Below are positions 48,300-62,720 of a stretch of DNA of 64,000 nucleotides, piece after piece (the first letter of the stretch is position 1; every line of letters begins with the position of its first letter). The notes under the pieces were generated by a model that was not told the DNA's origin, ran no database searches, and saw nothing but the letters and a program-made list of their open reading frames with translations. The translations under genes and the position numbers were made by a program. The DNA is from Ophiodon elongatus (Eukaryota > Chordata > Actinopteri > Perciformes > Hexagrammidae): positions 216,001 through 280,000 of the forward strand of contig JACSYO010002063.1 of assembly GCA_016806645.1 (NCBI GenBank). The letters are read 5' to 3'.

Positions 48300-51200
48300 C
48301 GGGAAATGAACACAAGTTAAAGGTTATTTCTCATCATCATTTAAAAAAGAAAAAGAGAAGAAAAAAAAGCAATACTGACAATATCAAAATATGAAATCAG
48401 AAACATTTCAGGTTGTCATTCATGCATCAGTGGAGTCACATTGAATCGAGGGGTAGCACAGTATTTGTACCTAATGTCTTTTTTGTATCAGATGGCAAAC
48501 ACAATTACAGTTCAGGTACATTCTCGCGAGCCATCTGATCTTGCGAGTTTCCATTCAGAGACATGATGCAGCATTATTACAAAATATATATCAAAACAAA
48601 ACCGACTGAATTTTGACCATACTTTGATATGTAGGCCGACACAAGAATATGAAATACTGTATGAAATGGCAATTTGTTGCCCTTGATTCGACCCCCTATT
48701 TACAGCTATTGTCTCCAAACTTAAAGCTCACACGTCATTGGATGGATGCCGTCTCTATGCTATCAAATCATTCAGAAATGTTGAAAACATCCTCCGAACT
48801 CAGCACTTGCACTTTAGCTATCTTGTAATGTGCCCGTTGAAGTAGCCTTGAGAAGTTTAACCGGTTGAGGATAACATAATGGGCCGTTGGGTTAAAAGAA
48901 GGAAAAAAAAGAAGTTCTTTTTACCAGTGCAAGCTCACAAATATACATGCTGGCAGGCTGACTCCATTAATCCCATTATGACAAACTCAGCCTTAACGTT
49001 TCAGCTTGGTTAGCAAATGCTAATTTATTCTAGCCTATTGGATGCTAACGTGCAGAGCAAAGTGGCAGATAGCGGAATTTTTTTTTCACAGCTCCTCTCA
49101 CCAAGTTTCACTCTCCAGAACTCATGTTTTGCAGGACACAAAGGTTAAATAAACAAAACTGGTTTCACTTGGCGAGACACCGAGTTACTGCTAATACAAC
49201 TTGACCCATGACTTTGACTTTTACACCACTTATACTGGGTTCCCTTGGCGAGTGTCAACCAGAAGCGGTATACTCATGCCATATTTCCACTGCATGGTAC
49301 GGCACGGCTCGACTCAACTCAACTTACTCTTTTGAGGTTTTCCATGAGCAAAAGTTGGAATTAAAACACTGCAGAACATTGATTGATCGGTAAGAATCGT
49401 CACTAGCGCGACGCGGGACATCCTGCACGAACACGCCATTTCTACATGGCTAAGCCACCGTATTTTTCTTTTATTCACTTGACATTCAAAAAAAATGGCA
49501 GCCTGCAAAACAATGCCGCAAGTGCAGACGTTTCTGTGTTTGGTTGCTGATGAAAAGATTCAGCGAGTGTCAGCGGAGTAGAAAATGAAAGTCGAGCCAA
49601 ACCATGCAGTGGAAAGAGGCCTTTTTTTGGTGGTACTATGACTGTTTTGATCTAAATGTACAGTGGAGAAGTGGATTAAGTTAAGGGAGTGGTTTAGTGT
49701 CTGTTAAAAGCCACCGTCAAGGAGAAAAGTGTTGAGTGTTTGATCCTAAAAGGACATATCGCTTTAAGCCAGTAACAAAAAGCTTAGGCTCTTTGCTAAC
49801 ATAAAATCAATTACCCACAACATAGTCAGTTTGTTGTATTGCTATTTATCCAAGATTTGTTGTCCTAAATGTTATATACTAATATTAGAGGGTTGTGAGA
49901 GAAAAAGGGGAATAGAAAGGAATAGAAAATGCATATGTTACTATTAAGTCTTAAAGGGAATTGCAAATGGGAAGGAGATCATAATTTAAACTTGATTCTC
50001 ATAAACTGTTCAACATTTTGGGAAATATGCGTATTCACTTTTTTGCCAGGAGTTATGTGAGAAGATAGATACCCTACTCGTATCTCAGAGCTGTCTGATA
50101 AATATGAAGCTTCATCCAGGAGACAGTTAGCGTAGCTTAGCATTAAGACTGGAAGCAGCTAGCCTAGCATTGTCAACCTACCAGCACCTGCAAAGGTGTC
50201 TGGTCTATATCTCGTTTGTTTAATCTGTGCAAAAACCAAAAGGGTAAAAGTGACAAGCTATGTTTTTTTACGAGGGGTTACGTGTGGCACTATTCCTTGG
50301 CGGGCACAGTGACTTCCTGGAGTTACTGCCAAGAAATAGTGTGGCGCATAGCCCCTCGTAAAAACTATAACTTGTTTTTTGGGTTTTTTTTTACACTTTG
50401 AGTATCGCATTAATTGCCCAAAAGGTCAAACTATGTCTTCAACACTTGCTGATCTTGACTCAGGACTTCAGTGCCAAGACTTGAGCCTTGTGACTTGCAA
50501 AACAATGACTTTGAACAGGTTAATGTTGACTTTCCTTACATTCACATCACCTTCATGCCACTCAAATCCTCTCACAGATACCACCTAGCATGGAGCTGGC
50601 TACAGCTACTGTAGTGCTCAGATAAACTCACACAAACAGACACACAGGCACACACAGAGTTTAAAACACACCCAGTTTGGCCAAAATAGTTCATATCACA
50701 AACACATTATTGCGAATTAAGTGTGCTTTCTTTTCCATTTCAATTAAAAGTCTTTAAAAACAATTCAAATAACAACATGCAAATGAAAAAAAAAATATTT
50801 AAATAAAAAAGGAATCATAAAAAATACGTTTTTTAGGCCTCAGCATGGGCCAGACAAAGTTCTGCATTGTCCACATGTCAATCCTACATTCTTAACACAC
50901 AGGTAACACACACCAAGCACCAGCAGTGTTTCAGTCTCGCATTGGCTTCACAGTCATTGTTTCATAGACGGGAAGGGCGATTAAAGGTCAGGTAAAGGAT
51001 TTGTGAGCGATGCTAAGCCTAAATTGTCATTTTTAAATACACTGTTTGATCGGCTGATTAGAGAACAATCCATCTCTCCTCCCGTCCGAGGATCACACCC
51101 GAACACAATAAAACCTTCGGCGTCGATTCCCAAGAATGCATCATTAATTTGTGGACACCCCATGCAAGGAGAAAGGGACGCGGTGAGGTCAAAGATGGTC

Positions 51201-52048
51201 TGAGTTCCTGGCCAGATGCTCATTGTTGCATCTCAGTGAGGGGGAAGTTTTTGAAGAGTGTGTGGATAGAGAATCAGTCTGAATTCTGTACAATTCACTC
51301 CCTCTTTTGAAACTGCACGGGGCAGCGAGCCCTGCAGACAAATAGCGGAGCAGAGTTCAACGTCTCAGCTCTGTACAGGGCAAAAGGACAGAGGGAGTAA
51401 ATGAAATTTTGGTTAGGTGTATATTTCACAGTTGGCTAACACTGAAACCTACTGCTCCATGGTTATCCAGGGTCTTCCAAGCCCTGTCCTCAGCCTAACA
51501 CCTATCCGTCTTATTAATTCTCACTCACTACTTGACTGAGTTGCAGCTGAAGATCATTAGGGCTCTTCCGAGGGCCCTTAAGAGGGTTCTTGTGGAGCAG
51601 TATACCTCTGAAGTGCTCTTGGCAGGCTGGAGTGTGTGTCTCGCTAGCAAACTTATTGCCAGCTGATGAATTCCTGCTCAGGAAGGGGTGGAGGTGGGGG
51701 CCGGGGGGGAGCAAGGGGGAGGGGGGGGGGGAGCGTTTAGGTCAAGCATCAGGGCATGTGTGCGTGACCACAAAAAAGGACGGAGGTCGGTTTGCGGCTG
51801 GAGAGGCGTTCAAGAATGGGTGCAGCGCTGTGGGTGCTGTGTGCTCAGTCGTGTCAGAGGTCACCGGGTCGGATTGTGGAGGAAGTGGCGGCGACGAATA
51901 GATCAGAGGAGGACGAGGGGGTGGGGCGGGGTGGTGGTGGAGGGAGAGGGTGGGAGGGGGGGGGTCAGCTGAGGCACAGAGAAGGGGTGACGAAGAGGTG
52001 GCTTGGGAGAGGATGAAGGGCCGAGAGGATGAGGCGCAGCTCCGCGGA
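48300..52048. other. Non-coding region downstream of dpf1, part possibly its 3' UTR
   Basis: dpf1 is transcribed leftward, so its 3' UTR lies immediately below 52049. A G-rich stretch (51680-51970) and the block 50930-51230 could belong to it. No defined poly(A) site could be chosen. The foldback repeat at 50005-50410 lies inside. Confidence 0.4.
50005..50410. repeat. Teleost interspersed repeat ending in a foldback hairpin
   Basis: 50005-50215 has the wording of a common teleost repeat ('agcttagcattaagactgga', 'ctagcctagc'). It is followed by inverted arms 50257-50301 and 50328-50370 (TTTACGAGGGG...CCTTGGC against GCCAAG...CCCCTCGTAAAA) around a 26-nt loop. Non-coding. Confidence 0.65.
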
Positions 52049-53724
52049 TTAAGTGAGGGTGATGTAGGCTGAGGCCTTCTCCTTCAAGTGTCTCAGACAC
52101 AGATGACAGCTCCAGCTCCCTGTACAACACACACACACACACACACACATACAGGAAGTTCAATCACTACCATTGTGAAGCCTTGTGGATTAATCCCTCA
52201 TTTTAGACAGAGCGTTAAGTAATACTGTAAATTAAAGCTGCATGTTAAAACACCACATGCTGGGCCTGTGGATTGCGGCTGCAGGGGATTTGACAACTAG
52301 TTTGGTTTGGATTTGAGCTCAGGATTTGTGACATTAATTAAACATCAGAAAAGCGGCCCCGTGTGTACGTCGACCCTGCTGCACTACGCCTAAAGATGTG
52401 ATGTATACAAACATACGTTTTGCAAGTGAGAGACCTCCGTCAGGTCTCCTCTTGAGAGTAAACCTCAAAGAACTGACGACTGCTGAATTTCAAAAAACGT
52501 TTCCTGTAAATGAAAAGCGTTGCATGTGTGGGCAGAGCATGACACTGTTAGTGAGTGTTGAACACAAGTACCACCGCTACTGTATGTTCAGCCAAGTGAC
52601 ACTTTCGCCATGGAAACAGATTATCTTTTCTACTTTCTACTCATTTCCATGACAACAACGCCATCAAACATCCCGAAGGCAGCCATCTTGTCTGCGCGGT
52701 AGGCAAATGAGTTTAATTTGAGCAGATGTACCTGCTCCGTTTCCGTGACGATGGCCCTCGCTATCAGGACCGTTGCGGTCTTGGAAGAGATGCCGATTCA
52801 TAATGAGTCCTTTTCTTATTATATTTCCAATACTCAGAAGTCAGCACAGGGATAGTCTGACCGTTTTGACTGCACGTTTTCACGCTCCTCACGGTGATCG
52901 TCTCCCATTCTACTCTACACACAGTTACACTACTCCGCACGAACAAAACCGCTCTCAGGTGGGTTTCCTTGTGCCGCGAAGTCCGTCCAAATACAGGTTT
53001 AGAAGTCCTTTGATACGAACGGCAGCTCTGGATTTTAATGCTCGTGCTCTTCTTATTTTTATACGTACCCTCTGGTGGTTCAGACATGGGAGGGCTCAGG
53101 CAGTACATGTGGTAGCCTCTGTCACAGTCGTCACAGAACAACAGCTGGTCCTGGAACAGAGGAGAACATTCACATAAGCAGATGCTATTATGTGGGATTT
53201 GAAAGGAGCAGGAGCTTCATTTTAATGTGTATAGTACTTGAAATATATGAATTTGTATACTAATAAATTAAAAGGTTGAGGGGTAAATTTTTTTAAATTG
53301 AGAATCCAATTATTTATTTGAAACACTGATCACGATGTGGATTTTTATTTTGGTAAATTCTCTTCACAGAAATAATTCTTTACTCTCTGAAGGCAACGAA
53401 AAAGAAGAACCTGCACTGTGACTTTATCGTCTGCATTACAGTTAAACCGGCTTACTCTTCAGGAATAATTAAAAAAAAAAGGTTGACATGTATGTATCTT
53501 TTAAAATGTCCAATGGGTTTAAATTGGGTTTCTTCCCCGTGGTGTTTCAAAATGTCATGTCATCACGTCTGTGAGCAAAGCAATGAATCTAAATTAGCTC
53601 CTGGATCAATGTTCAAAAAGTGGATTCCTTCAAGGATGAATAAAGTAAACTTGCTCTTCCTCTTTCTTAAAAAAATTGTATAAAACCTCAATTTAAGCAG
53701 TAGGTTATACGGTTTTCCAGTATT

Positions 53725-53778
<54 letters not shown>

Positions 53779-55027
53779 AGCCACATGTGTTCAGAGTTAA
53801 CATGTATGTATAAAGTGAGAACCTACGTCGTTCTCAGAGGTGCCACACAGACTGCAGGACTTGCACTCGATGCACTGCCAGCGATAAGTCCTCACCGCAG
53901 CCGTCATGTTCACTGTGAACTGCAGACAGGACGGGTGGCCTGAGTGCACACACACACGCACACACACACACACACACACGCACACACACACACACACACA
54001 CATACACACACAAGCACACGCCCACACAACGTTTTTCACCATCGCTTTCTGTATTTTGAGGACACTCATCCATCTTCTACCTATTCTATCTATCTGTCAG
54101 TTTGTTGTCATACATGTGATTTATCTATATTTAACGGGGGAAACAGTGGTGCAGTACAGATGTGAACATATCTGAAAGCTGTTCTTTCCGAATTTTTTGG
54201 ACAGCATTTTGTTTTTCCTTGTATGTATAATCTGGTCATATTTTTTTCTCAGTCATCTCAGACAAAAAAAATCTACCATAAGCTCACTTTTGATTTAATC
54301 TTGAGAACTTCAAACAAATGTTGTCATTTCAATGAAAGTGGGAACAATTTGTCCTTTTTCCATTGCAGCCCACTTCTGTGCCACTTAAAATGTATTCTAT
54401 CTCTCTCCTCAACCCAGTTATTACAGTTTTTCCTGGTACTTGCGTGTTACATGATCTTGACATTATAAACATTGTTATGTCATCCTTGTTTCCCGAGCTT
54501 CATTCGTCTTCTTTGTGCGTGTTTATAAAGAAGAGGACCATACCAATGCTTAGCATGCTGCAGCCCATTCACTACAAATCACGTAAATCCTTTCAGTTCT
54601 GCGTTTTTATTTTTCAGATGGAAAAAAAACAAACAAAAAAACAGGTCGAGAAAAATATGTATACAGTACATGCAATCAAGTATTAAGTTCACAAATTCTT
54701 CACCATATACACTGCAATCTCTGCATGTATACAAATATACAAGCACATCCCACAAACCAAAACAAAGGGATTCATAATGGGAAAATAATAATACAACCAT
54801 ATTTGAGAAAGAAATCATTCTTGACCTCTACTCTGATTCACCCTTCACAACCACGATACACACTAGAGGAGGCCGTGCTCTCGCAGACTCGTCGGAGCTC
54901 TTGCAGCACATGGGACACGGTCTCAAAAAGAAGAAATAGACAATGGTTTATATCACAATTGTAAAGGAGGTTGTTTCACAAGAAGCCAGGATTGAAAGGA
55001 ATGCAGCAGACAACATTCAGATTTTGT

Positions 55028-55060
<33 letters not shown>

Positions 55061-56423
55061 GTCAGACAAGAAGGTCACACCAAGATTACATTTAATTGTA
55101 TCCATTCATATTTTAATGCCATTCTTTGTTTGAGAACACTGTGATCAATAAGACCACTTTAAATGAAAATAAGTGCCATAGTGTTTATGCACTTCTGTTA
55201 TACAGCAGAGCAGTTAGCATCATACTTATTGCATATATTTTGGAGTTGCATGCAATTTTTTTAAATATCTAAAATTGCATCTCATGTCTTTCATCTATTT
55301 GATATCCTTGGTATTCTACAAAACTTTATAAAATGCTTAATCCGGTCTCCGACTGTGTTTATAGTGTTATCACTTATGATAAATGGATTATATAAAGAAT
55401 AGCACTTTATTATCAGGTGTTGATGCTTTTAAAATAATGTTTTGAAGCACATTATTTATTCCTGGCACTTTTACACCTCTCAAGCAGCAACAATAAATTC
55501 TTCTTGCAGAGAAGATTTTAGCACATTTTACATTATAGCCACTGTTTTTCAAAGCATGTCATATTGTTTACGAAGTTTGTGTGTGTTTTCTACCTTTCAG
55601 GCAGCCAAGGGTTTCTACTCCTTCACATACAGAGAACATGCATGTAAGTTATGTTACTTAATGGTAATCAAATGAACCTGCACTTACAAATATTACAAAG
55701 TTACACAAATAAAAGCAGGCATTTATTTATTTATTTTTATGTACGGTGGCCTTCTAAGGACAATATGTCCCCAAAGTACCTTGTTAGTGTTGGTAAAAGT
55801 CACAGATAATGTGAGGGGATGCTACCCTGCTAGCTAAATACCATTTGTAATCTTACTTAACTACTTTTGTATGTTTTTGTATGTTTTTATGCTTGAGAGA
55901 ACCTCCCAATCCATTATGTATGTATTTTGTCCTTCGGGGGCCACCATCGTTAAAAACAAATCTGGGGTCAGTTTCAAGTCTCTGAAAATGGATTTTCAAA
56001 TTGTAGTGAAAAAATGTAAACCACGAGCTGCCTGGAAGGTGAGAAAACACCTTAAACAAATCAAAAACATAACAGCAAATGTCTATTGATAAGACTGTAC
56101 ATGATTTGTAGTAGGTGGGCTAAAACAAAACAGAACAAACACACTGGTATGGTCCATCCATTGAAGCGTAACAGGAGTCGAAACTTGCATTTATTTATAT
56201 AGTAAATACGAAATCTATGCTCATCAAATGGAACATTTCAAAATTGTGCATCAACAGAGGACCGCCTTCCTCCTGCCAATCATCCCCTTCAGCGGTGCCC
56301 TACCTGAGCGTCCACAGTCCGCACAGGAGATAAGGTCTTCGGGACAGCCGGTCTTCTTTGAGCCTCCGAGGCAGAAGTCGCAGTAGCCGTTGGCGATCAC
56401 TGAGCCGTCCGGTGCTTTCTTGG
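52049..56423 (-). CDS. dpf1: Double PHD finger protein 1 (BAF45b / neuro-d4), last four coding exons
   Basis: Minus-strand exons 56304-56423, 53827-53939, 53069-53150 and 52049-52119 (stop TAA) join in phase (120, 113, 82, 71 nt). They encode a tandem PHD module: PHD1 has [16 protein letters not shown] and CIEC, and PHD2 has [22 protein letters not shown] and CHLC. The C-terminus is [11 protein letters not shown], which I associate with DPF1 rather than DPF2 or DPF3. DPF proteins are subunits of BAF (SWI/SNF) chromatin remodelers; the double PHD reads acylated H3 lysine 14 with an unmodified H3 N-terminus, and DPF1 belongs to the neuronal BAF complex. The nuclear signal, C2H2 finger and N-terminal domain should be in exons beyond 56424; none was recognised up to 64000. 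The 3' UTR extends below 52049 to an unknown point. Confidence 0.93.
53727..53775 (+). repeat. (TG)n array downstream of the dpf1 53827-53939 exon
   Basis: About 24 TG units on the + strand, read as (CA)n in the dpf1 transcript, about 50 nt past the exon's donor. Confidence 0.95.
53947..54013 (+). repeat. (CA)n array at the dpf1 53827-53939 acceptor
   Basis: About 33 CA units with CG/TA variants, read as (UG)n in the dpf1 transcript, ending just before the acceptor. Confidence 0.95.
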
Positions 56424-57273
56424 CTGGAAGGAGAAAAAGTAAAAGGGAGGCAGGTCAGGAAATAGTTGAGTTTACTCCTGCATGGGCTTTTGCCAAAGGG
56501 AGGGTGATAAGAGGTCAAATGTTGAGACGTAAAGCAAAGAAGAAGAAAATAGATCTGTAACTATAAATCCCTGTTGCCAGACTGTACACCAGGCCAGCTG
56601 GGCGCAGCGCTCTGTCTCTGTCTCTCTCTCTCTCTCTTTCTCTCTCTACTTATCCATCTGTTTGCTTTTGTTAAAAACAAGCACCGGTGCAGGCCGGAGC
56701 CGGAGCCTGGGACTCACCGAACCCCCCAGCTCACCCAGGCAACGGGAGGCGGGGAGGCACAGAGAAGGACGCCTGCTGGAAGCCCCCGGGGTCTGGTATT
56801 TTCAGGGGATGAGGAAGAGGAGGAGGAACTGAGGAATGACGGGAGTATGAAAGTGTGTGTGTGTGTGTGTGTCTGTGTGTGTGTGTATGTGTGTGCACAG
56901 GGATTTTGTCAGGACAGACCTGCCATCCTGCTGAGCGCGGAGAGGCAAGAGCTCCACGTGAAGCCATTTCATAATGATTATTAACAAGAGAGAAATTCCC
57001 CCTGCCTGCCTGAGTGCTGTGTACATATGTGCGTGTATGCATTCCACGTCTGCCCCCATCCCTCCGTCTGTCTTTCTGTCTGTCTGTCTTTCTGTCTCCC
57101 TGCCTGTCTTACTGCTGTTGATTGCATAATCACTTTAATGGAAGCAATCACATAACCACTGCAGACTATTTTGTATGTGTGCTTTAACGCACTGGACGGG
57201 TTCTTCAACAATGACTCACCAGGCAGGACGGAGCAACGGTGAGTACAATAGAGTGGATTATGCAGGTTCACGC

Positions 57274-57314
<41 letters not shown>

Positions 57315-59246
57315 TACAGATATATGGCACGCACAGAAAGCCATTCGCTCTGCAGAAAGACAAAAAGAAAAAGGCAGACAGACAGTGCTGCAGGTGATAC
57401 CGCGTGCATGTGCGAGACAGAGAGAGGTCATTTAATCCATCCATTTCAGGGTGGAGTTTTGTTTGGCCGGAAGGGAAGAGGGTGAAAGAGGGTGAGAAGA
57501 GAAGGAGGAGTGAGAGAGATTGGGTTTTTTTTTTTTACTCCATATGGGTCTGGCTTTAATCCTCCTAGAAATAAAATAATAATAAAAACTCTCTGATCAG
57601 GATGACAGACAGGGGAGGGGAAAGATGAGCTGTACCTGCTACATGCAGAATTCAACAGGAGTGCTCTGAGCAGATAAAAAAAAAAAAAAAAAGCAGGAGG
57701 CTGTCATCTTTACTGAGAGAAAGCAACTGCATAGGACTTTACTGCTGGGCTGTGCACTTTCATGTGTGGTGATGAAAGTGGAGAGACTACTGTATCTATG
57801 GAAATGATATTGAAATGTAACATGTCCACAAGGATTTCCACGGCTACAAATTTACTGCATTATAAAATGATGAACCGAGTGGTGCGTCTCGACCATCAGG
57901 ACAAACGCCGTCTTGTACCTGAAATTCTCAATGTATTATTCCAACACAGATGGCTCCATCCTCATAATTCTCAGTAATATCCTTCTCCTGTTATAGCATG
58001 AGCTCTTCCTTGCGTCAGCTTTTTTTTTTTAATTATAAGACTTTTTCATTATGAAAATATAAAAAAAAAAAAAAAAGAAGAACACATGCACATCATCGGG
58101 CCGGTGTGCTGGCGGGGGTTAAGCAGATAGGTCCCGGACAATTTGTTCCCAACTTTTATTAAAAAATCGCTGAAATGATAGGATGATATTGAATTCTGCA
58201 TCGGCACCGCAGAGGAAGATTGCCACTATTATTATTATAATAGTAGGAGTAGCAGCAGTAGGAATCATAAGCGAATTGGTAAAAATGAACAAAATGCAAT
58301 ATTGCTTCATTTCTCGTGGAGCTGTTTGTGGTCCTTAAGCTAAATGCTAGCGTCGGCATGTTGATGTTTTTGTTTAGCAGGTGCAGTGTTCACGTTCGCC
58401 ATCTTGGTTTAGCGTCTTCATGGCATGTCTGAATTAAAATACTATACAGGGAGTTTTTTTAATTCTGAAAGGTGAAATATTTTGTACAATGAAGCGGGGA
58501 AAAGAAACTGTGTACATTCTAGGTACATTCCCAGGTATATTAAATCTTCACCCCGCGTAGTCATTCGTTTTTTCAGGTATTTGTATTAAGAGCAAAGTAT
58601 TGGACAAATTGTCACAATTCATCCTGAGGACGGATATTAATGTACCAAATTGAATGGCAATCCATCCAATAGTGGTTGAGATATTTCTGCCTGGTCCAAA
58701 GTGGTGGACCGACTGATCATTTTTCGAGCCCACTCTATTTATTATTTAGAGCACCAGCATGAAACACAAGATGTAAACATGCCGGCGTTAATGCTCATTT
58801 ACATTAGACCGCTTTGTGCAAACTGTTTGAAAAAGTCCAGCTGTGAATGAGGAACAGAATACAGTAGATTGAATGATACTGGATGAGAGTATATAAGTGT
58901 ATTTACTTCTTTTACAGTAAGAACAACACAGCCAGATGTTTACCGAGTCTGGCAGAAGGACGTATACTGTAAAGCTGCAGAGACATATGCGGCGTGCAGC
59001 CCTGGAGCCAACGCAAACACGCTTCTTTCTCCTTGTTCTGGTCAAATAAATTGCTTTTTATCTTCGCTGCTTTTTTATTTTTTATTCGGGCTCACCGCTG
59101 CTGATTGGCCCTCGCAATCCCCGGTGGGATAAACTAGACAGGCACACATGTGGAACGCCACACACACACACACACACACACACATTCAGGCTATATTTTA
59201 TCTGAGTCTGTGTGTATCCCTGTTTGCCTTTGTAGTCGTCCCTGTG

Positions 59247-59292
<46 letters not shown>

Positions 59293-61460
59293 TGCTTGAA
59301 GGCCCCAGAGAGTGAATCAGCAGGTCCTGACGCATGCGAGTGAGCCGGGGCTGCCCGCTGGCCTGCCTGCATGGAGGCAAAAAACTCCATCAATGATTAA
59401 ACGCCTGCGGCCATGTTTCAGAAGCCGCCTGCAACCGCAGACACGCCATCGCCGGCAAAGGGAGGGAGTGAGGGAGGGGTGAGGACAGAGATAGAGAGAG
59501 AATAAAAAGGAGTGAGCTAATGAGCAAAAATAAAACTGATATGAGCCAGGTTGAGAAAAAAATGGGTTCTCGTTCTCTTTCTTCTAAACCTCTTGTTAGT
59601 TTTACCTCTGCTCCTTTTCCTCTCTGTTTCTAAATCTTCTTCAGCCACCCCCCTCCTCCTCCTCCTCCCCTCCTGCCCATTTCTTTTCTTGCCTCCCTCC
59701 TTTACCTGACCCTCCTCTCCCTCTCCTCCCTCTCCTCCCTCCCTCTCCTCCCTCCCTCCCCTCCGCTCCTCTTCCAATTACCAGGAGGAGTATGAGCAGA
59801 ACCGCACACTTCACAGCTTTCAAGTGTTGGAGAGAGATCCTCCTGGGAATTATCCAGCAAGAGATGAATCCTCAAATGCTCCTCACCCCCTCTCCCCCCC
59901 CCCAAACACCTACCCTTTCCCATCCTTCCTCCCTCTCTGCTTATAATTTTCTCTCCCCCTGTCTCATTTTCGCTCCCTTCCTCCTCCATGCTGCTCCTTC
60001 GTTACCTTGCGTTGTTATCTCGCTCTCTGAACCGCCTCTTGCCCTGTTCCTCTCTTCAAATGAAAGTCTTCTTTCTCACTTTTAGCAAAAATAATTGTCT
60101 ATGCTCACATGTCTCACTTTATTTTATCTTGTTTCATGTGTTATTTATGTATTCAGGGACTTGATGAGGCACTTCTTTTTCTTTTTCAAGTTCTTTTTTA
60201 GGTGAAGATGAGATTAATAATGTTTTTCATGTGTAAGAAAAAGCAGAGAAACACTTAGATTGCAAGAGAAAGCATTTATAAAATTATATTTTCAACCCTT
60301 TGAGAGAATAATTTCATCCGGAGATTATGTGACTACTGGTAAGAAGAACATGTATTAACTGTGTGTAAACAAGAAAAGGAGCAACATTATGAAAAAGTAC
60401 AAAAAGCTAAATATTTGAGAAGTCGTGACCCGGTGTCCGTGTCCTCATCCTGGCATCGTCCACCAGATTCTTCCTCCAGTGTCTCCCTTTCTCTCTGCCT
60501 TCAAACCTCTCCTCATCCTCCTCTTCCTCTCTCCCCTCCGTCTCACTTTGACCCAGAATCAATACCTCAGACTCTGGCTGGTCGATAATCTCGTCCTTTG
60601 CCTGGCCGCAGTGGAAGCCTCATCAACTTAGTGCTTCCATCCGAAAGAAATTACCTCTGCCACCACACACACGCAAATAAATCGGCCAACCTGTTGACTT
60701 TTCTCACTTTTGTACATTTTCTCTCAGCCGGCTCCTTGATTTGATAAAATATTAAAGAATGTCAACCCTTTGCATGACGCTTGCTTGAACTGATTGAGGG
60801 GACCTAATTTTCCTTTTTCATTTCTTCAACTCTGACGATACACATAAAGGTAACCTCCGACATTAACAAAAGGAGCACATGTTGCCGTGGCTACCGTCAT
60901 GGCAAAAAAAAAAATACAAAACTTGATTTATCAAGGCTGAGGCTTAGATGGGGATTAACAAGCGACGGTTTGAGTGTGAGCGTTTTTCACTTTCAGAGTG
61001 TATCTGTTCTTCACAATTACTGAAGGCAACAAACACTCCGGCACTGCAGTTGCAGATGGGAGGAAGGGTGAGGATGAGGAGGAGGCTCATAGGTGGAGGA
61101 GGAAGAAGAGAATAAGGGAGCAGGCAGGGAAGGATTTCGAGAACGAACGGGGCAAAAAGGGGGAAAGGGAAAAGAGAGAGGGAAGAAGAGGAGGAGGAGG
61201 AGGAGGAGGAGGAGGAGGATGATGAGGAGGAGGAAGATGAGGAAGCACAAAGGGGAGAGAAGGAAGGGAGGGAAAAAGAAAAAAAAGTGTCTCCCGTTGT
61301 ATCGGAGCAGCGGTGTGTGAAAACACACACTCTGCACTCCTGTCGCCTCGCTGCTTAATGAGGAGAGCCTCTCAGGAGTAGCGCACGCACACACAAACAC
61401 AATGAGAGCACACATGCACACACAGATGAAAACACCCACAACCACACATGTACAGTAGAG

Positions 61461-61523
<63 letters not shown>

Positions 61524-62454
61524 GCCCACGCACACACATACACTCAAAGATTTACAACCAAGCCTTTGCATAATAACTTTTGCAGTCCAGTTTCAGTCCC
61601 ATCCCCCACTTGCTCTCTTTAACATGATGAATGAGAGTCCATGTAACCTCGTGCAGCCACACACAGACACACACCCACACACACACACACATAATTACAG
61701 TCACAAAAATTGCGCTATTTAACAGGATACAAAAGGATAAACAAATAAAAAAGCACATATATGTCGATTCACACAGACACAAAAGCCCAAATGCTCAAGG
61801 AGACATCTTCAGGGTTGTTTTTTTTTTTTTTTTTTATGCAGACAAGGAGGCAGAGATGCAGTCAGATGGAAACCGTCAGTCACAGATGAAAAGTCACTGG
61901 CTTCCTTTCTCTCTCTCTCTCTTTCTCTTCCCATCTTCATCCTCTCACTCTCACTCTCACTCTTGCACCCATCCTCTTCCTCTTTGCACTTTCATGCGTT
62001 CTCATTATTGCTGCTGCTCTCTCTGCCTCTGATTCGATCTCTTCTCTGCGCTTCATTGTGCTTCATCTCTTCGCTTCCCTTTCCCTTATTCGGTATCCAT
62101 CTATTTTTTTCTTCCCTCTGCTTTACTCTCAAAAAGGAAATTGGAACTCTTTCCTGCAATCCATCTGTTGTCACACTAATGCCTGCACCAGTGCTCTCTT
62201 TTCCCTCTGTTTCTCCCCCCATTTCTGCTCCTTTTCCATCCCTGCACCCTCCAAACCTACCCCACCCCTCACCCTTACACACACACACGCACGCACACAC
62301 GCACACACGCACGCACGCACGCACACACGCACGCACACACACACACACACACACGCACACACACGCACGCTCACAAGTACTACTTTCACTCATGTCCAGT
62401 CAGCAGGTTGCGTAACTCCCAGTGCATTGTGGGTCTGGATGCATGCATTTGTAT

Positions 62455-62530
<76 letters not shown>

Positions 62531-62677
62531 AATGTGAGCTTGTGTGCAGAGATGACATTGCAAAGTAAAGAGGACAGAGGCAGTTTTGGTGCATAATAAA
62601 ACTTGATCTATTGCTGCTTTGTAATCACACTGACCTGCAGAAACAGAGACACACATACACACACATACACACACACA

Positions 62678-62720
<43 letters not shown>

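Noticed and set aside
52773..53177. 134-aa plus-strand ORF overlapping the dpf1 PHD2 exon
   Set aside because: Antisense shadow of the dpf1 exon 53069-53150 and its intron.
56981..57409. Possible extra dpf1 exon near 57231 (donor-like CTGCCTG/GTGAGT on the - strand)
   Set aside because: The translation does not resemble any DPF1 segment and the upstream side is a plain (CA)n array.
59082..59393. Donor-like CAGCAGCG/GTGAGC on the - strand near 59092
   Set aside because: No matching acceptor or recognisable dpf1 protein sequence; flanked by microsatellites.
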